A stretch of DNA of 64,000 bases, taken from the NCBI RefSeq assembly GCF_007421815.1, contig NZ_VLNT01000001.1, positions 294,573 to 358,572 on the forward strand, given 5' to 3'. Position 1 is the first letter of the stretch. The number at the start of each line of letters is the position of its first letter. The notes beneath the pieces are model-generated. The model was not told where the DNA came from, did no database searches, and was given only the letters and a program-made list of their open reading frames with translations. Below are positions 54,514 to 63,319 of this stretch, in pieces. This DNA comes from Aeromicrobium piscarium (lineage in GTDB: Bacteria > Actinomycetota > Actinomycetes > Propionibacteriales > Nocardioidaceae). The translations under genes were made by a program, and so were the position numbers.

Positions 54514-56475
54514 ATGTCGATCCACATGAAGCGAGGTGTCGCGGCCCTCGGAGTGGCGGCCCTGACCCTCACTACGGGGGTGCTGTCCGCGACGGCGGCC
54601 TCCGGCGAGGAAGGCGCACCGACCGTCACCGGTCTGATGAGCGCCCTCTCGGGTGACGACTCCATCCAGGCGATCGGGCAGGGCGAAGCCGGCAAGGTGG
54701 TGCTGGTCACCGACAAGGCAGAGGCTGAGCTCGAGGGAGCCGCTGCTGACGCGGCTGCGCACGACAACGTCGATGTCTTCGTGGTGCCGGACCGTTTCAC
54801 CGCTTTCGCCGATACCGATGTCGTCGGCGGTGCCGGTTACTTCACGGCGCCCGCCGATGCCGAGGCCGGAGGCCTGTGCTCCATCGGTTTCACCGGCTGG
54901 AACTCTGAGGGCGAGCCGGCCGTCATCTCAGCGGGCCACTGCACGGATGACAATGCGTCTGACAACGCCGCATTGACCGTTCCCGCAGGCGATCCGTCAG
55001 GTGGAGGCGCCGCTGACAACTCGGATGTTGCGCTGCTGCACCCCCTCGGAGTGCTCGGCGCCTCCCAGTACGGTGGCCCCGGAAACAGCGCCGGAGCCGA
55101 GAACGATCCCGCGAGCGTCGATATCGCCGCGTACGACGTCACCAACGACGAGCTGAACCTTCTTCCCGAGGTGACCGACTGGTCCAACACCTCGGATCTG
55201 TCCGCATCCACGACTCCGGTCAAGGCCGTGGGCACTGCCGCCGTCGGCGACACCATCAACCGTTCGGGCCGTACCACTCGGCCCTCGAGCGGCCAGGTCG
55301 TCATCGAGGATGGCTGGGCGCAGATCTCCAAGCCCGGTGATCCCTCGGACGTGCGCTGGGTCCACGGCTTCGGCGTGCTCGGCATGGCAGCCACGTCGGG
55401 CGACTCCGGCGGCTCCATGGTGCGCGGTGAGACCGCGGTCGGCGTTCTGTCCGGTGGTGGCGAGACTGAGACGGGCGACCTGATGGTCTGGGGCGCCGAT
55501 CTTCAGGGCGGCCTCGCCCAGCTCGGTGGCGACTACACGGTCGCTCTCGATCTCGACGAGCCCGCGCTGACGTCCCCCGAGGACGGTGGCACGGTCGGCC
55601 GCGGCGATGCCATCACCGGCACCGGCCCCGCGAACGGCGAGCTCACCATCACCTCCGAGGGTCGCGAGGACCAGACCGTCGATATCAACGGCGAGGGCAA
55701 CTGGACCTTCAATGCCGTCGAGGAGCTCGGCACCTACGAGTTCAGCCTGACCGCCACGCGCGGTTTCGACACCTCCGACACGGTCGACTTCAGCGTCGAG
55801 GTTGCTGCGACCGGACCCGCGATCACCGCTCCCGAGAACGGCTCGACCGTCGTCGGCAGCGTGAACGCGATCTCGGGAACCGGCGAGCCGGGCGCTGAGG
55901 TCACGGTCGCCGGCGATGCCTCGGGCACCGCCACGGTCAACGGCGAGGGCAACTGGTCGGTTGAGGTCAACCTCGGCCCCGGTGAGTACCGCGTCAGCGC
56001 CACCCAGGTGGTCGACGGTGACGAGTCCGCTGTCACCTCCAGCAGCTTCACGGTGATCCCGGACGCCCCGGTCATCACCACGCCGGAGGACGGCGTCAAC
56101 TACCGCGCCGCCACCGCCCCCGAGGGCGCTGAGGGCACCGGCATCGAGGACGCGACCATCACGGTCTTCCTGAACGACGAGGAGATCGGTGAGACCACCG
56201 TCGAGAACGGCGAGTGGAACGTGGCCTTCGAGGACGGGCTGAAGGCGGGCGACTACACGCTGCGCGCCGTGCAGACCGTCAACGAGCAGTCGAACGACGC
56301 CGGTGTGAGCTTCGCCCTCCTCGAGGACGCAGCCGCCCCCGGCCCGGGTGATGACCTCCCGCGGACCGGTATCGCAGCGATGCTGCCGTACATCCTCGGT
56401 GGCGCAGCGCTGCTCGCCGCCGGTGGAGCCGCGATGGAGATCCGTCGCCGCCGTGGTCTGGGCGACATCGCCTGA
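54514..56475 (+). CDS. Cell-wall-anchored trypsin-like serine protease with Ig-like repeats
   Basis: A 653-residue surface protein. Signal peptide MKRGVAALGVAALTLTTGVL. The chymotrypsin-fold domain (about 110-340) has the triad His142 (VISAGHCTDD), Asp171 (SDVALLHP) and Ser298 (ATSGDSGGSM). Three beta-sandwich repeats follow, each with a GNW/GEW core: INGEGNWTFNAVEELGTYEF, VNGEGNWSVEVNLGPGEYRV, VENGEWNVAFEDGLKAGDYT. The C-terminus is a sortase signal: LPRTG at about 615-619, a hydrophobic helix and RRRR. AGGAGAGGAAATGC precedes ATG 54514. No sortase gene is in the window. Substrate unknown. Confidence 0.88.
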   Translation: MSIHMKRGVAALGVAALTLTTGVLSATAASGEEGAPTVTGLMSALSGDDSIQAIGQGEAGKVVLVTDKAEAELEGAAADAAAHDNVDVFVVPDRFTAFADTDVVGGAGYFTAPADAEAGGLCSIGFTGWNSEGEPAVISAGHCTDDNASDNAALTVPAGDPSGGGAADNSDVALLHPLGVLGASQYGGPGNSAGAENDPASVDIAAYDVTNDELNLLPEVTDWSNTSDLSASTTPVKAVGTAAVGDTINRSGRTTRPSSGQVVIEDGWAQISKPGDPSDVRWVHGFGVLGMAATSGDSGGSMVRGETAVGVLSGGGETETGDLMVWGADLQGGLAQLGGDYTVALDLDEPALTSPEDGGTVGRGDAITGTGPANGELTITSEGREDQTVDINGEGNWTFNAVEELGTYEFSLTATRGFDTSDTVDFSVEVAATGPAITAPENGSTVVGSVNAISGTGEPGAEVTVAGDASGTATVNGEGNWSVEVNLGPGEYRVSATQVVDGDESAVTSSSFTVIPDAPVITTPEDGVNYRAATAPEGAEGTGIEDATITVFLNDEEIGETTVENGEWNVAFEDGLKAGDYTLRAVQTVNEQSNDAGVSFALLEDAAAPGPGDDLPRTGIAAMLPYILGGAALLAAGGAAMEIRRRRGLGDIA

Positions 56476-56490
56476 TCCGGTAGCCGATTG

Positions 56491-56534
56491 AGCACGAAGG
56501 CCGTGCGTCCTACGGGGCGCACGGCCTTCGTGCT
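56491..56534 (+). terminator. Terminator hairpin after the serine protease gene
   Basis: AGCACGAAGGCCGTGCG (56491-56507) and CGCACGGCCTTCGTGCT (56518-56534) are perfect 17-bp arms around a ten-base loop. Confidence 0.85.
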
Positions 56535-56586
56535 GTCCAGGCGGGCGTCACCTGTGCCGTGACCGGCGAACGACTAGCCTGGTGGA

Positions 56587-57387
56587 GTGAGTGACCACGA
56601 GCCGATCACGGTGTCGCTGTCGACATCATCGGTCTATCCCGACTCCACGGCGGCAGGCTTCGACGCCGCCAAGCGACTGGGATACGACGCCGTAGAGGTC
56701 ATGGTCGGCATCGACGAGATCAGCACCGAGATCGACACCGTGCAGGCGCTCAGCGTCGAGCACGACATCCCCATCACCTCGATCCACGCCCCCTGTCTGC
56801 TGCTGACACAGCGCGTCTGGGGCCTCGACCCGTGGGGCAAGCTGCACCGCAGCGCGGAGATGGCCCTCGAGGTCGGTGCCGAGGTCGTCGTCGTGCATCC
56901 GCCCTTTCGCTGGCAACGCGACTACGCCCGCGGATTCGTCGACGGCATCCGCGACCTGGAGGAGAAGTACGATCTCGTCTTCGCCGTCGAGAACATGTAC
57001 CCCTGGCGCAGCGGCAAACGCGAGTTCCAGGCCTACGCCCCCGGCTGGGACCCGCGCCTCCACGACTACGCGCACGTGACCCTCGACCTCTCGCACAGCG
57101 CCACCGCCCACGCCGACCCGCTCGCGATGGCCCGCGAGCTCGGCCCGCGCCTGCGCCACATCCACCTCGCCGACGGCAGCGGCTCGGGCAAGGACGAGCA
57201 CCTCGTCCCGGGGCGCGGCAGCCAGCCCTGTGCGCAGCTGCTCGAGGAACTGGCGACCAACGGCTTCGACGGACAGGTCGTCGTCGAGATCAACACCCGC
57301 AAGTCCGCGGGCCCTGAAGGCCGGGAGAACGACCTCCTCGAAGCCCTCGCGTTCGCCCGCCTCCACGCTGCCGCCTTGCCCTCCTGA
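56587..57387 (+). CDS. Sugar phosphate isomerase/epimerase (AP endonuclease 2 fold)
   Basis: A 266-residue TIM-barrel protein: [140 protein letters not shown]. The His, Glu and Asp positions for the metal site are retained. It corresponds by order to Rv0498. GTG 56587 lies six bases after TAGCCT, a leaderless start. Substrate unknown. Confidence 0.85.
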   Translation: MSDHEPITVSLSTSSVYPDSTAAGFDAAKRLGYDAVEVMVGIDEISTEIDTVQALSVEHDIPITSIHAPCLLLTQRVWGLDPWGKLHRSAEMALEVGAEVVVVHPPFRWQRDYARGFVDGIRDLEEKYDLVFAVENMYPWRSGKREFQAYAPGWDPRLHDYAHVTLDLSHSATAHADPLAMARELGPRLRHIHLADGSGSGKDEHLVPGRGSQPCAQLLEELATNGFDGQVVVEINTRKSAGPEGRENDLLEALAFARLHAAALPS

Positions 57388-57421
57388 CCCGTCGCTCGGG
57401 GCGTGATACTAGTCTCAGAGC

Positions 57422-58240
57422 ATGAGCGATCTCATGTCTGGACTGCGCATCTCGGTGATCGGCGGAGGCGTGATGGGCGAGACGCTCATCTCCGCCTGGC
57501 GGGCGTCCGGCGTCCAGGACATCGCCGTCAGCGAACCGCGAGCGGAGCGAGCCGCCGAGCTCGTCGAGCGTTACGACATCACCAGCGCCGATGCCGAGAC
57601 GGCCGTGACCGGCGCCAACGTGATCGTCCTCGCCGTCAAGCCGCACCACGTCGCCGAGGTGGCCGAGCAGATCGCCGGATCCGTGCGCTCCGATGCCGTG
57701 ATCGTGTCCGTCGCCGCCGGCGTCACCACTGCCACCATGGAGAGCCGCCTTCCCGACGGCATCGCCGTCGTGCGGGCCATGCCCAACACCCCCGCGGTCA
57801 TCGGGCAGGGCATGTTCGGAGTCTCGCCGGGATCGAGTGTCAGCTCCGAGCAGCTCGACCTCGTCGTGGAGCTGCTCGAGGGCGCCGGGAAGGTCGCGGT
57901 CGTCGACGAGAGCCAGCAGGACGCCGTGACGGCCGTCTCCGGCTCCGGCCCCGCGTACGTCTTCTATCTCGCCGAGGCCATGATCGACGGCGGTGTCGCG
58001 GCCGGTCTCGACGAGCCGACAGCCCGCCGGCTGGCCCAGCAGACCCTCCTCGGCGCCTCGGCCCTCCTCGCGGGCAGCGAGGAGTCGCCCGCCGAGCTCC
58101 GTCGCCGCGTCACGTCGCCCAACGGCACCACCCACGCCGCGATCACCACCTTCGACGAGCAGGGTGCCGGCGACGCCCTGCGCGCCGGCGTCGCCGCCTG
58201 CGCCGCACGCGCCCACGAGCTGTCCCAGGACGGGTCATGA
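57422..58240 (+). CDS. proC: Pyrroline-5-carboxylate reductase
   Basis: A 272-residue enzyme for the last step of proline synthesis, using NADPH. The Rossmann motif is SVIGGGVMGETLISAWRASG; VLAVKPHHVAEVAEQIAG, VRAMPNTPAVIGQGMFGVSP and AVSGSGPAYVFYLAEAMIDG, then VTSPNGTTHAAITTFDEQ are all characteristic. ATG 57422 follows TAGTCT (57410-57415) by six bases, so the mRNA is probably leaderless. The stop overlaps the AcuC-like start (ATGA). Confidence 0.95.
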   Translation: MSDLMSGLRISVIGGGVMGETLISAWRASGVQDIAVSEPRAERAAELVERYDITSADAETAVTGANVIVLAVKPHHVAEVAEQIAGSVRSDAVIVSVAAGVTTATMESRLPDGIAVVRAMPNTPAVIGQGMFGVSPGSSVSSEQLDLVVELLEGAGKVAVVDESQQDAVTAVSGSGPAYVFYLAEAMIDGGVAAGLDEPTARRLAQQTLLGASALLAGSEESPAELRRRVTSPNGTTHAAITTFDEQGAGDALRAGVAACAARAHELSQDGS

Positions 58241-59424
58241 CGCAGCCGGAGTCGGATCGAGCCGCCGTCGTCTTCGACGAGCGGCTGACCGATTACGACT
58301 TCGGCCCCTCGCACCCGATGGCCCCGGTGCGGGTCAAGCTGACGATGCGCCTGGCCGAGGAGCTCGGGGTGCTCGACCACCTCGACATCGTGGGCGCCAG
58401 CTCCTGCACCGAGGACCAACTCGCCGAGGTGCACACCCCGCAGTACATCGAGAAGGTCCTCAAGCTCAGCAAGCACCCCACCCACGCTGACCCGTCCATC
58501 GGCCTCGGTACGGAGGACAATCCGCTGTTCGCCGGCATGCACGAGGCCAGCTCGCTCATCGCGGGAGCCAGCGCCGAGGCCGCGCGCCTGGTGTGGACCG
58601 GGGAGCGTCGCCGCGCCATCAACGTGAGCGGCGGCCTGCACCACGCCATGCCGGGCCGCGCGAGCGGCTTCTGCATCTACAACGATGTCGCCGTCGGCAT
58701 CCGCTGGCTGCTCGACCACGGGGCGACCAAGATCGTCTACATCGATGTCGACGCCCATCACGGTGACGGCGTGCAGGCGATGTTCTATCACGATCCGCGG
58801 GTGCTCACGATCTCGCTGCACGAGTCGCCGCAGACGCTCTTCCCGGGCACCGGCTACTCGACGGAGATCGGCGCCAAGGGGGCCGAAGGATCGGCGGTCA
58901 ACGTCCCGCTGCCGCCCGGCACGTCCGATGCGGGATGGTTGCGCGCCTTCCACGCGGTCGTCCCGGCGATCGTGCGCGAGTTCGATCCAGAGATCATCGT
59001 CAGCCAGCACGGCTGCGATTCCCACATGGACGATCCGCTCACCAACCTCATGCTCAGCGTCGACGGGCAGCGCGCCTCCTATCTCGCGGTGCGTGACCTC
59101 GCCGACGAGGTCACCGGAGGCAAGTGGATCGCCACCGGAGGAGGCGGCTACGCGGTCATCGACGTCGTCCCGCGGGCCTGGGCGCACCTGCTGTCCATCG
59201 TCTCGGGACGGGAGCTCGACCCACAGGTGGCGACACCGGAGCACTGGCGTGCCGAGGTCGAACGCCTGCGAGGCCAGCCCGCACCGGCCCGGATGACCGA
59301 CGGGCGCCGAGCGGCGTTCCGTGCCTGGGAGGAGGGCTACGACCCGGCCAGCTGGCTCGATCGGTCGATCAATGCCACGCGCACCGAGGTCTTCCCGCTG
59401 CTCGGGCTCGACCCGCTGTACTGA
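58237..59424 (+). CDS. AcuC-like protein deacetylase (class II HDAC fold)
   Basis: A 395-residue zinc-dependent deacetylase of the AcuC family. Motifs: DYDFGPSHPMAPVRVKLTMR, GGLHHAMPGRASGFCIYNDV, YIDVDAHHGDGVQAMFYHDP and LTISLHESPQTLFPGTG, SQHGCDSHMDDPLTNLMLS, TGGGGYAVIDVVPRAWAHLL. Zinc and catalytic His-Asp residues are present. It overlaps proC by four bases. AcuC proteins deacetylate acetyl-CoA synthetase in Bacillus; the target here is unknown. Confidence 0.9.
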   Translation: MTQPESDRAAVVFDERLTDYDFGPSHPMAPVRVKLTMRLAEELGVLDHLDIVGASSCTEDQLAEVHTPQYIEKVLKLSKHPTHADPSIGLGTEDNPLFAGMHEASSLIAGASAEAARLVWTGERRRAINVSGGLHHAMPGRASGFCIYNDVAVGIRWLLDHGATKIVYIDVDAHHGDGVQAMFYHDPRVLTISLHESPQTLFPGTGYSTEIGAKGAEGSAVNVPLPPGTSDAGWLRAFHAVVPAIVREFDPEIIVSQHGCDSHMDDPLTNLMLSVDGQRASYLAVRDLADEVTGGKWIATGGGGYAVIDVVPRAWAHLLSIVSGRELDPQVATPEHWRAEVERLRGQPAPARMTDGRRAAFRAWEEGYDPASWLDRSINATRTEVFPLLGLDPLY

Positions 59425-59512
59425 GTCCCGCACTCCCAGATGAGACGTTCGCTTTAACTGTTCCCCGGTTCTCCACTAGGCTCGACCCACCCCCTCACGA
59501 GGATGGTGTCCG

Positions 59513-59698
59513 ATGGCACAAGAACCGAAGTTCCTGACGGTGGCTGAGGTCGCCGAGCAGATGCGTGTGTCCAAGATGACGGTCTACCGCCTCGTCCACT
59601 CCGGTGAGCTCGCCGCCGTACGCGTCGGTCGCTCCTTCCGGGTGACCGAGAAGGCGCTGCGCGAGTATCTGGAGAAGTCCTTCTATCAGGCCGGATGA
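59513..59698 (+). CDS. Excisionase/MerR-like HTH protein
   Basis: A 61-residue DNA-binding protein (FLTVAEVAEQMRVSKMTVYR, LVHSGELAAVRVGRSFRVTE, KALREYLEKSFYQAG), a winged helix-turn-helix of the excisionase family. It matches Rv0500A in place and length, a chromosomal regulator rather than a phage gene. CGAGGATGGTGTCCG precedes ATG 59513. A -10 candidate TAGGCT lies near 59478. Target unknown. Confidence 0.9.
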   Translation: MAQEPKFLTVAEVAEQMRVSKMTVYRLVHSGELAAVRVGRSFRVTEKALREYLEKSFYQAG

Positions 59699-59764
59699 GG
59701 GGAGCTTGCCGGTGCGTCGTATCCTGAAGCGATCGTTCTTTTCCCAACCGACCAAAGGTGAATC

Positions 59765-59866
59765 GTGGGTTCTGTCATCAAGAAGCGCCGCAAGCGCATG
59801 TCGAAGAAGAAGCACCGCAAGATGCTCAAGCGCACGCGCGTCCAGCGTCGCAAGCTCGGCAAGTAA
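59765..59866 (+). CDS. Very small basic ribosomal-type protein (AURKAIP1/COX24, bTHX-like)
   Basis: A 33-residue, extremely basic protein: [20 protein letters not shown], then [12 protein letters not shown]. It matches the AURKAIP1/COX24 domain of Rv0500B-like proteins, which associate with the small ribosomal subunit in mycobacteria. GTG 59765 has AAAGGTG upstream. Too short for many gene finders. It sits between the HTH gene and galE2, as in relatives. Confidence 0.9.
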   Translation: MGSVIKKRRKRMSKKKHRKMLKRTRVQRRKLGK

Positions 59867-59878
59867 GAGCACGACCCG

Positions 59879-60853
59879 ATGAGCAGGGTCGTCCTCGTCA
59901 CGGGTGTCGCCGATGGTGCGGTGGCCCGGACGGCCCGGCTGATCGCCGAACGGGGTGCGGAGTCCGGCATCGAGAAGGTGGTCGGCGTCGACACGACGCT
60001 GCCCTCGCACGAGCTGGGCAGCGTCAAGTTCATCCGCGCGGACATCCGCACACCCGTCATCGGCAAGGTGCTCGCCGTGGAGGACGTCGATACCGTCGTC
60101 CACCTCGGGGTGGCACCGTCCTCCAGTCGGCTCAAGTCGACCAAGGAGCTCAACGTCATCGGCACGATGCAGGTGCTCGCCGCTTGCCAGCGCAGTGAGA
60201 CGCTGCGCAAGTTCGTGCTCGGATCGTCCACCGCGGTCTACGGCACCTCGCCGCGCGACCCGGCCGTGTGGTCCGAGTCGGGCACCGCGCGCGGTGGTGT
60301 CCGCTCCGGCTATCCCAAGGACACCGTCGAGGTCGAGGGCTACACCCGCGGCTTCGCCCGGCGGCGACCCGATGTGCTGGTGACCATCCTGCGGATGTCC
60401 CAGATCCTCTCCCCGCGATCGAGCGCGCCGCTGGCCGCCTACTTCCGTGGTCCGGTGCTGCCCTCGGTGCTCGGCTTCGACCCGCGGCTGCAGTTCCTGC
60501 ACCTCGCCGACGCGATGGAGGTCGTCCGGCAGGCCGCGAGCCATGATCGTCCGGGTACCTTCAATGTGGCCGGGGACGGCGTCATGCTGCTGTCGCAGTG
60601 TGCGCGCCTGCTCGGCAAACCCGCCGTTCCCTTGCCGCCGGTCGGCCTCGGGAGCGCCTTCGCCCGCGTCGCACGCCTCGTCGGAACCGAGACGAGCCCC
60701 GACCTGCACCGGCTGCTGACCTACGGACGCGTGGTCGACACTGCCGCCCTGCGGGACATCTTCGGCTACGAGGTCCGCCACTCCACGCGGCAGACCTTCT
60801 CCTCTTTCGCGGGCGCTCTGCGTCCCGGTCTCCTGCACGCGGGGGTGCGATGA
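59879..60853 (+). CDS. NAD-dependent epimerase/dehydratase (GalE2/Rv0501-like)
   Basis: A 324-residue extended SDR. SRVVLVTGVADGAVARTARL carries an altered TGxxGxxG motif; DTVVHLGVAPSSSRLKSTKE, KFVLGSSTAVYGTSPRDPAV and SGYPKDTVEVEGYTRGFARR follow. The catalytic Tyr-x-x-x-Lys is not clearly conserved, so activity as an epimerase is uncertain. It corresponds to Rv0501 by order. It overlaps the acyltransferase gene by four bases. Confidence 0.8.
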   Translation: MSRVVLVTGVADGAVARTARLIAERGAESGIEKVVGVDTTLPSHELGSVKFIRADIRTPVIGKVLAVEDVDTVVHLGVAPSSSRLKSTKELNVIGTMQVLAACQRSETLRKFVLGSSTAVYGTSPRDPAVWSESGTARGGVRSGYPKDTVEVEGYTRGFARRRPDVLVTILRMSQILSPRSSAPLAAYFRGPVLPSVLGFDPRLQFLHLADAMEVVRQAASHDRPGTFNVAGDGVMLLSQCARLLGKPAVPLPPVGLGSAFARVARLVGTETSPDLHRLLTYGRVVDTAALRDIFGYEVRHSTRQTFSSFAGALRPGLLHAGVR

Positions 60854-61980
60854 ACGACGACCTGCGCACGATCGGCTCCTCCGGGCGGCCAGGCCGCGGC
60901 AACCGGCGCACCTCGCCCTCGGCTGCGGCGCGCGGCCTCGCCGGTGGTGCTCCCGCTGGCCCCGCGCGCAAGAAGAACGCCGGCGAGCGTCCCCGGCTCA
61001 GATCCGTGACCGATGACGACGCGGCCGCCGCCGCGGCCGCGGCCGAGGAGACCGCGTCGGGTGCTGGCGGGCGCGACCACGAGCAGCGTGAGCCGCGCCT
61101 CGAGGAGCTGCTGAGCGCGCTGCTAGGCGGTGCTCAACGGCTGCTGGGCGAGGACTGGGACGACCGGCTCCACGGCCTCACCGCGGGGCTTGCGCACCGG
61201 CTCTCCGGCGACTACGCGATCGACGACTTCGGCTACGATCCCGAGGTCGTCGCCCTGCTCGACCATCTCATCGAGCCGATCGCCGAGAAGTGGTTCCGGC
61301 TCGAGGTCCGCGGCATCGAGAACATCCCCGCCGAGGGAGGTGCCCTGCTCGTGGGCAATCACTCGGGCACCGTGCCGATGGACGGTGTCATCACCGGTTT
61401 CGCGGTCCGCAAGCACGCGGAACGGTCGCTGCGTCCCCTGGGCGCCGATCTGGTCTTCTCACTGCCCTTCGTCAGCCAGCTCGCCCGCAAGCTCGGAGCG
61501 ACCCTCGCCTGCGCCGATGACGCCGAACGGCTGCTCACCCGTGGTGAGCTGGCGGCCGTCTGGCCGGAGGGCTTCAAAGGAGTCGGTAAGCCCTACAGCG
61601 AGCGCTACAAGCTACAGCGCTTCGGCCGGGGCGGCTTCGTCTCCGCGGCGATGCGCGCACAGGTGCCGATCATCCCGGTGTCGCTCGTGGGGGCGGAGGA
61701 GATCTACCCCCTGGTGGGCAATGTCCCCTCGCTCGCGCGGCTGCTCGGCGTCCCGTACCTGCCGATCACGCCCTTCTTCCCGTGGCTCGGTCCGCTGGGG
61801 ATGGTGCCGTTGCCGAGCAAGTGGATCATCGAGTTCGGTGAGCCGATCCGCACGGATGCCTACCCGGCCGAGGCGGCCGACGATCCGATGCTGCTGTTCA
61901 ACGTGACCGATCAGGTGCGCGAGACCATCCAGCAGAACCTCTACACGCTGCTCGGCGACCGCGGCAACCCGTTCATCTGA
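60850..61980 (+). CDS. Lysophospholipid acyltransferase (PlsC-type, Rv0502-like)
   Basis: A 376-residue acyltransferase. The first 100 residues are low-complexity and charged (DDDAAAAAAAAEETASG); the PlsC domain contains NHSGTVPMDGVITGF (NHxxxxD motif) and WPEGFKGVGKPYSERYKLQR, then GFVSAAMRAQVPIIPVSLVG and IIEFGEPIRTDAYPAEAADD. It starts at ATG 60850, overlapping galE2. It probably transfers acyl chains to a membrane lipid precursor. Order as Rv0501-Rv0502. Confidence 0.85.
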   Translation: MNDDLRTIGSSGRPGRGNRRTSPSAAARGLAGGAPAGPARKKNAGERPRLRSVTDDDAAAAAAAAEETASGAGGRDHEQREPRLEELLSALLGGAQRLLGEDWDDRLHGLTAGLAHRLSGDYAIDDFGYDPEVVALLDHLIEPIAEKWFRLEVRGIENIPAEGGALLVGNHSGTVPMDGVITGFAVRKHAERSLRPLGADLVFSLPFVSQLARKLGATLACADDAERLLTRGELAAVWPEGFKGVGKPYSERYKLQRFGRGGFVSAAMRAQVPIIPVSLVGAEEIYPLVGNVPSLARLLGVPYLPITPFFPWLGPLGMVPLPSKWIIEFGEPIRTDAYPAEAADDPMLLFNVTDQVRETIQQNLYTLLGDRGNPFI

Positions 61981-62056
61981 GCGAGACCTATGCGCCAGCG
62001 GCTGGCGAGGTATCCCGCACCGCCGGGTGAGGGAGCGTCTCAGCCAGGCCCCGTGC

Positions 62057-62110
62057 ACGAAGGATGTGCCTTGGTGGTCGCTATGACAACCGCAGAGGCA
62101 CATCCTGCGT
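62057..62110. repeat. Palindromic GGATGTGC element, copy E
   Basis: ACGAAGGATGTGCCTT (from 62057) pairs with AGAGGCACATCCTGCGT (to 62110); inner stem GGTCGC...CAACC. It is single here, in the gap between the acyltransferase and the convergent DUF5667 gene. Confidence 0.8.
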
Positions 62111-62144
62111 CGCTCCGCGGTGCGCGAACACACGAGAACGAAGG

Positions 62145-63263
62145 TCAGCGGCGCAGCCCGAGCACGCCCAGGACGCTCGGCACGAGGCCTTCCTGGCGGT
62201 CGTCGCCCAGGACCGCCCCGACGACCGGCGACAGCACGTCACCGACGCTGGAGGGCGGTTTGGCCTCGGGGAGCGCGATGATCGGCAGGCTCTCGATGGG
62301 CGGAGCCGTGGTCCGCGGCCGAGGCTGCTCCGAGGAGCCGGTGTCCCCGCCGCTCGGGGAACCCCCGCGGGTGGTGGTGCCGGGCTCGCCGGTGGCATCG
62401 GACTGCCGGCCGGGCTCGCCGCCGTCCTCGGTCCCCGCGGCGGGTCCGCCCTCGACGAGAGTGCGCTGAACATCCGAGAGCAGGTCGTCGACGGACTCGG
62501 CGACGCGCTCGGTGTCCCCGGTGCACTCGGGACACGCGGTCCCGATGTCGACGCCCAGATCCGCGAGCGTGCGGACCGCGCGCTCGGCGCTGCCCCGATC
62601 GGCGGGTGCCAGGCGCTCCAGCAGCGCATTGATCCGCACCGTGGAGTCCTCGGCGAAGGCGGCGACATAGTCCGCATCGGCTGGATCGACCTGACGTCCC
62701 GCGGTGCCCAGCAGGAGTGCGGAGCCGCGCTCGGCGCTGTCGGAGAAGGCATCCAGTGCCGAGCTGACCCGTGTGCGTGCGTTCGTGTTGCTCTGCTGGC
62801 CGAGGACCTCGGCCTCTCCCAGTCGCGTGCCGGCCTGCGTGAGGTAGAGCCTCCCGAGGCTCTGGTCGTCGCCGGCGAAGGTGCGCTCGACGCGCTCGGT
62901 GCCCATCTTGACCGGATACAGGATGTCGCCGGGGACGGCGCTGGCACTGGCGCTCACCGAGCCGACCAGCGCCAAGGTGGCGGCGACGACGGCCCCCGCC
63001 CAGCGGGCCCTGCGTCGTCCAGGGCTGAGGGGCTGGGGCTCGAACACGCGCCGGGGAGGTCCGGCGACCATCGTCTGCCCGGCTGAGGCCAGCAGCTGCT
63101 CGCGCAGACCGTCGCGGAAGACCGGATCGGGGTCCGCGGTGGCGCTGACCTCCACCCGCCGCGCCAGCGCCACGAGCGCGCTGACCTCCGCGTCGTCGGG
63201 GCGACGACGCGATCCCCAGGCATCGGCGAAGGCCTGGGCGGCGCGGCGGTGGCGGAGGAACAC
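62145..63263 (-). CDS. DUF5667 transmembrane protein, likely partner of the adjacent sigma factor
   Basis: A 372-residue protein. A cytosolic N-terminal part (about 1-85, RRRPDDAEVSALVALARRVE) is followed by one helix (AGAVVAATLALVGSVSASAS), then the DUF5667 domain (GDILYPVKMGTERVERTFAG, QAGTRLGEAEVLGQQ) and a Pro/Ser/Gly-rich tail. The arrangement resembles RsbN, the anti-sigma partner of BldN in Streptomyces, and it follows the sigma gene on the same strand. A role as anti-sigma factor is inferred. GTG 63263 has GAAAGG upstream. Confidence 0.7.
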   Translation of the reverse strand: MFLRHRRAAQAFADAWGSRRRPDDAEVSALVALARRVEVSATADPDPVFRDGLREQLLASAGQTMVAGPPRRVFEPQPLSPGRRRARWAGAVVAATLALVGSVSASASAVPGDILYPVKMGTERVERTFAGDDQSLGRLYLTQAGTRLGEAEVLGQQSNTNARTRVSSALDAFSDSAERGSALLLGTAGRQVDPADADYVAAFAEDSTVRINALLERLAPADRGSAERAVRTLADLGVDIGTACPECTGDTERVAESVDDLLSDVQRTLVEGGPAAGTEDGGEPGRQSDATGEPGTTTRGGSPSGGDTGSSEQPRPRTTAPPIESLPIIALPEAKPPSSVGDVLSPVVGAVLGDDRQEGLVPSVLGVLGLRR

Positions 63264-63319
63264 GTGGCGTGGACCTTTCGGATCGTCTGAAGTGATCTAA
63301 CGACGGGATTCGGCGGAGG

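Noticed and set aside
57403-58236. Upstream in-frame extension of the AcuC-like gene across proC
   Set aside because: It is arginine-rich out-of-frame proC; ATG 58237 overlapping the proC stop is the natural start.
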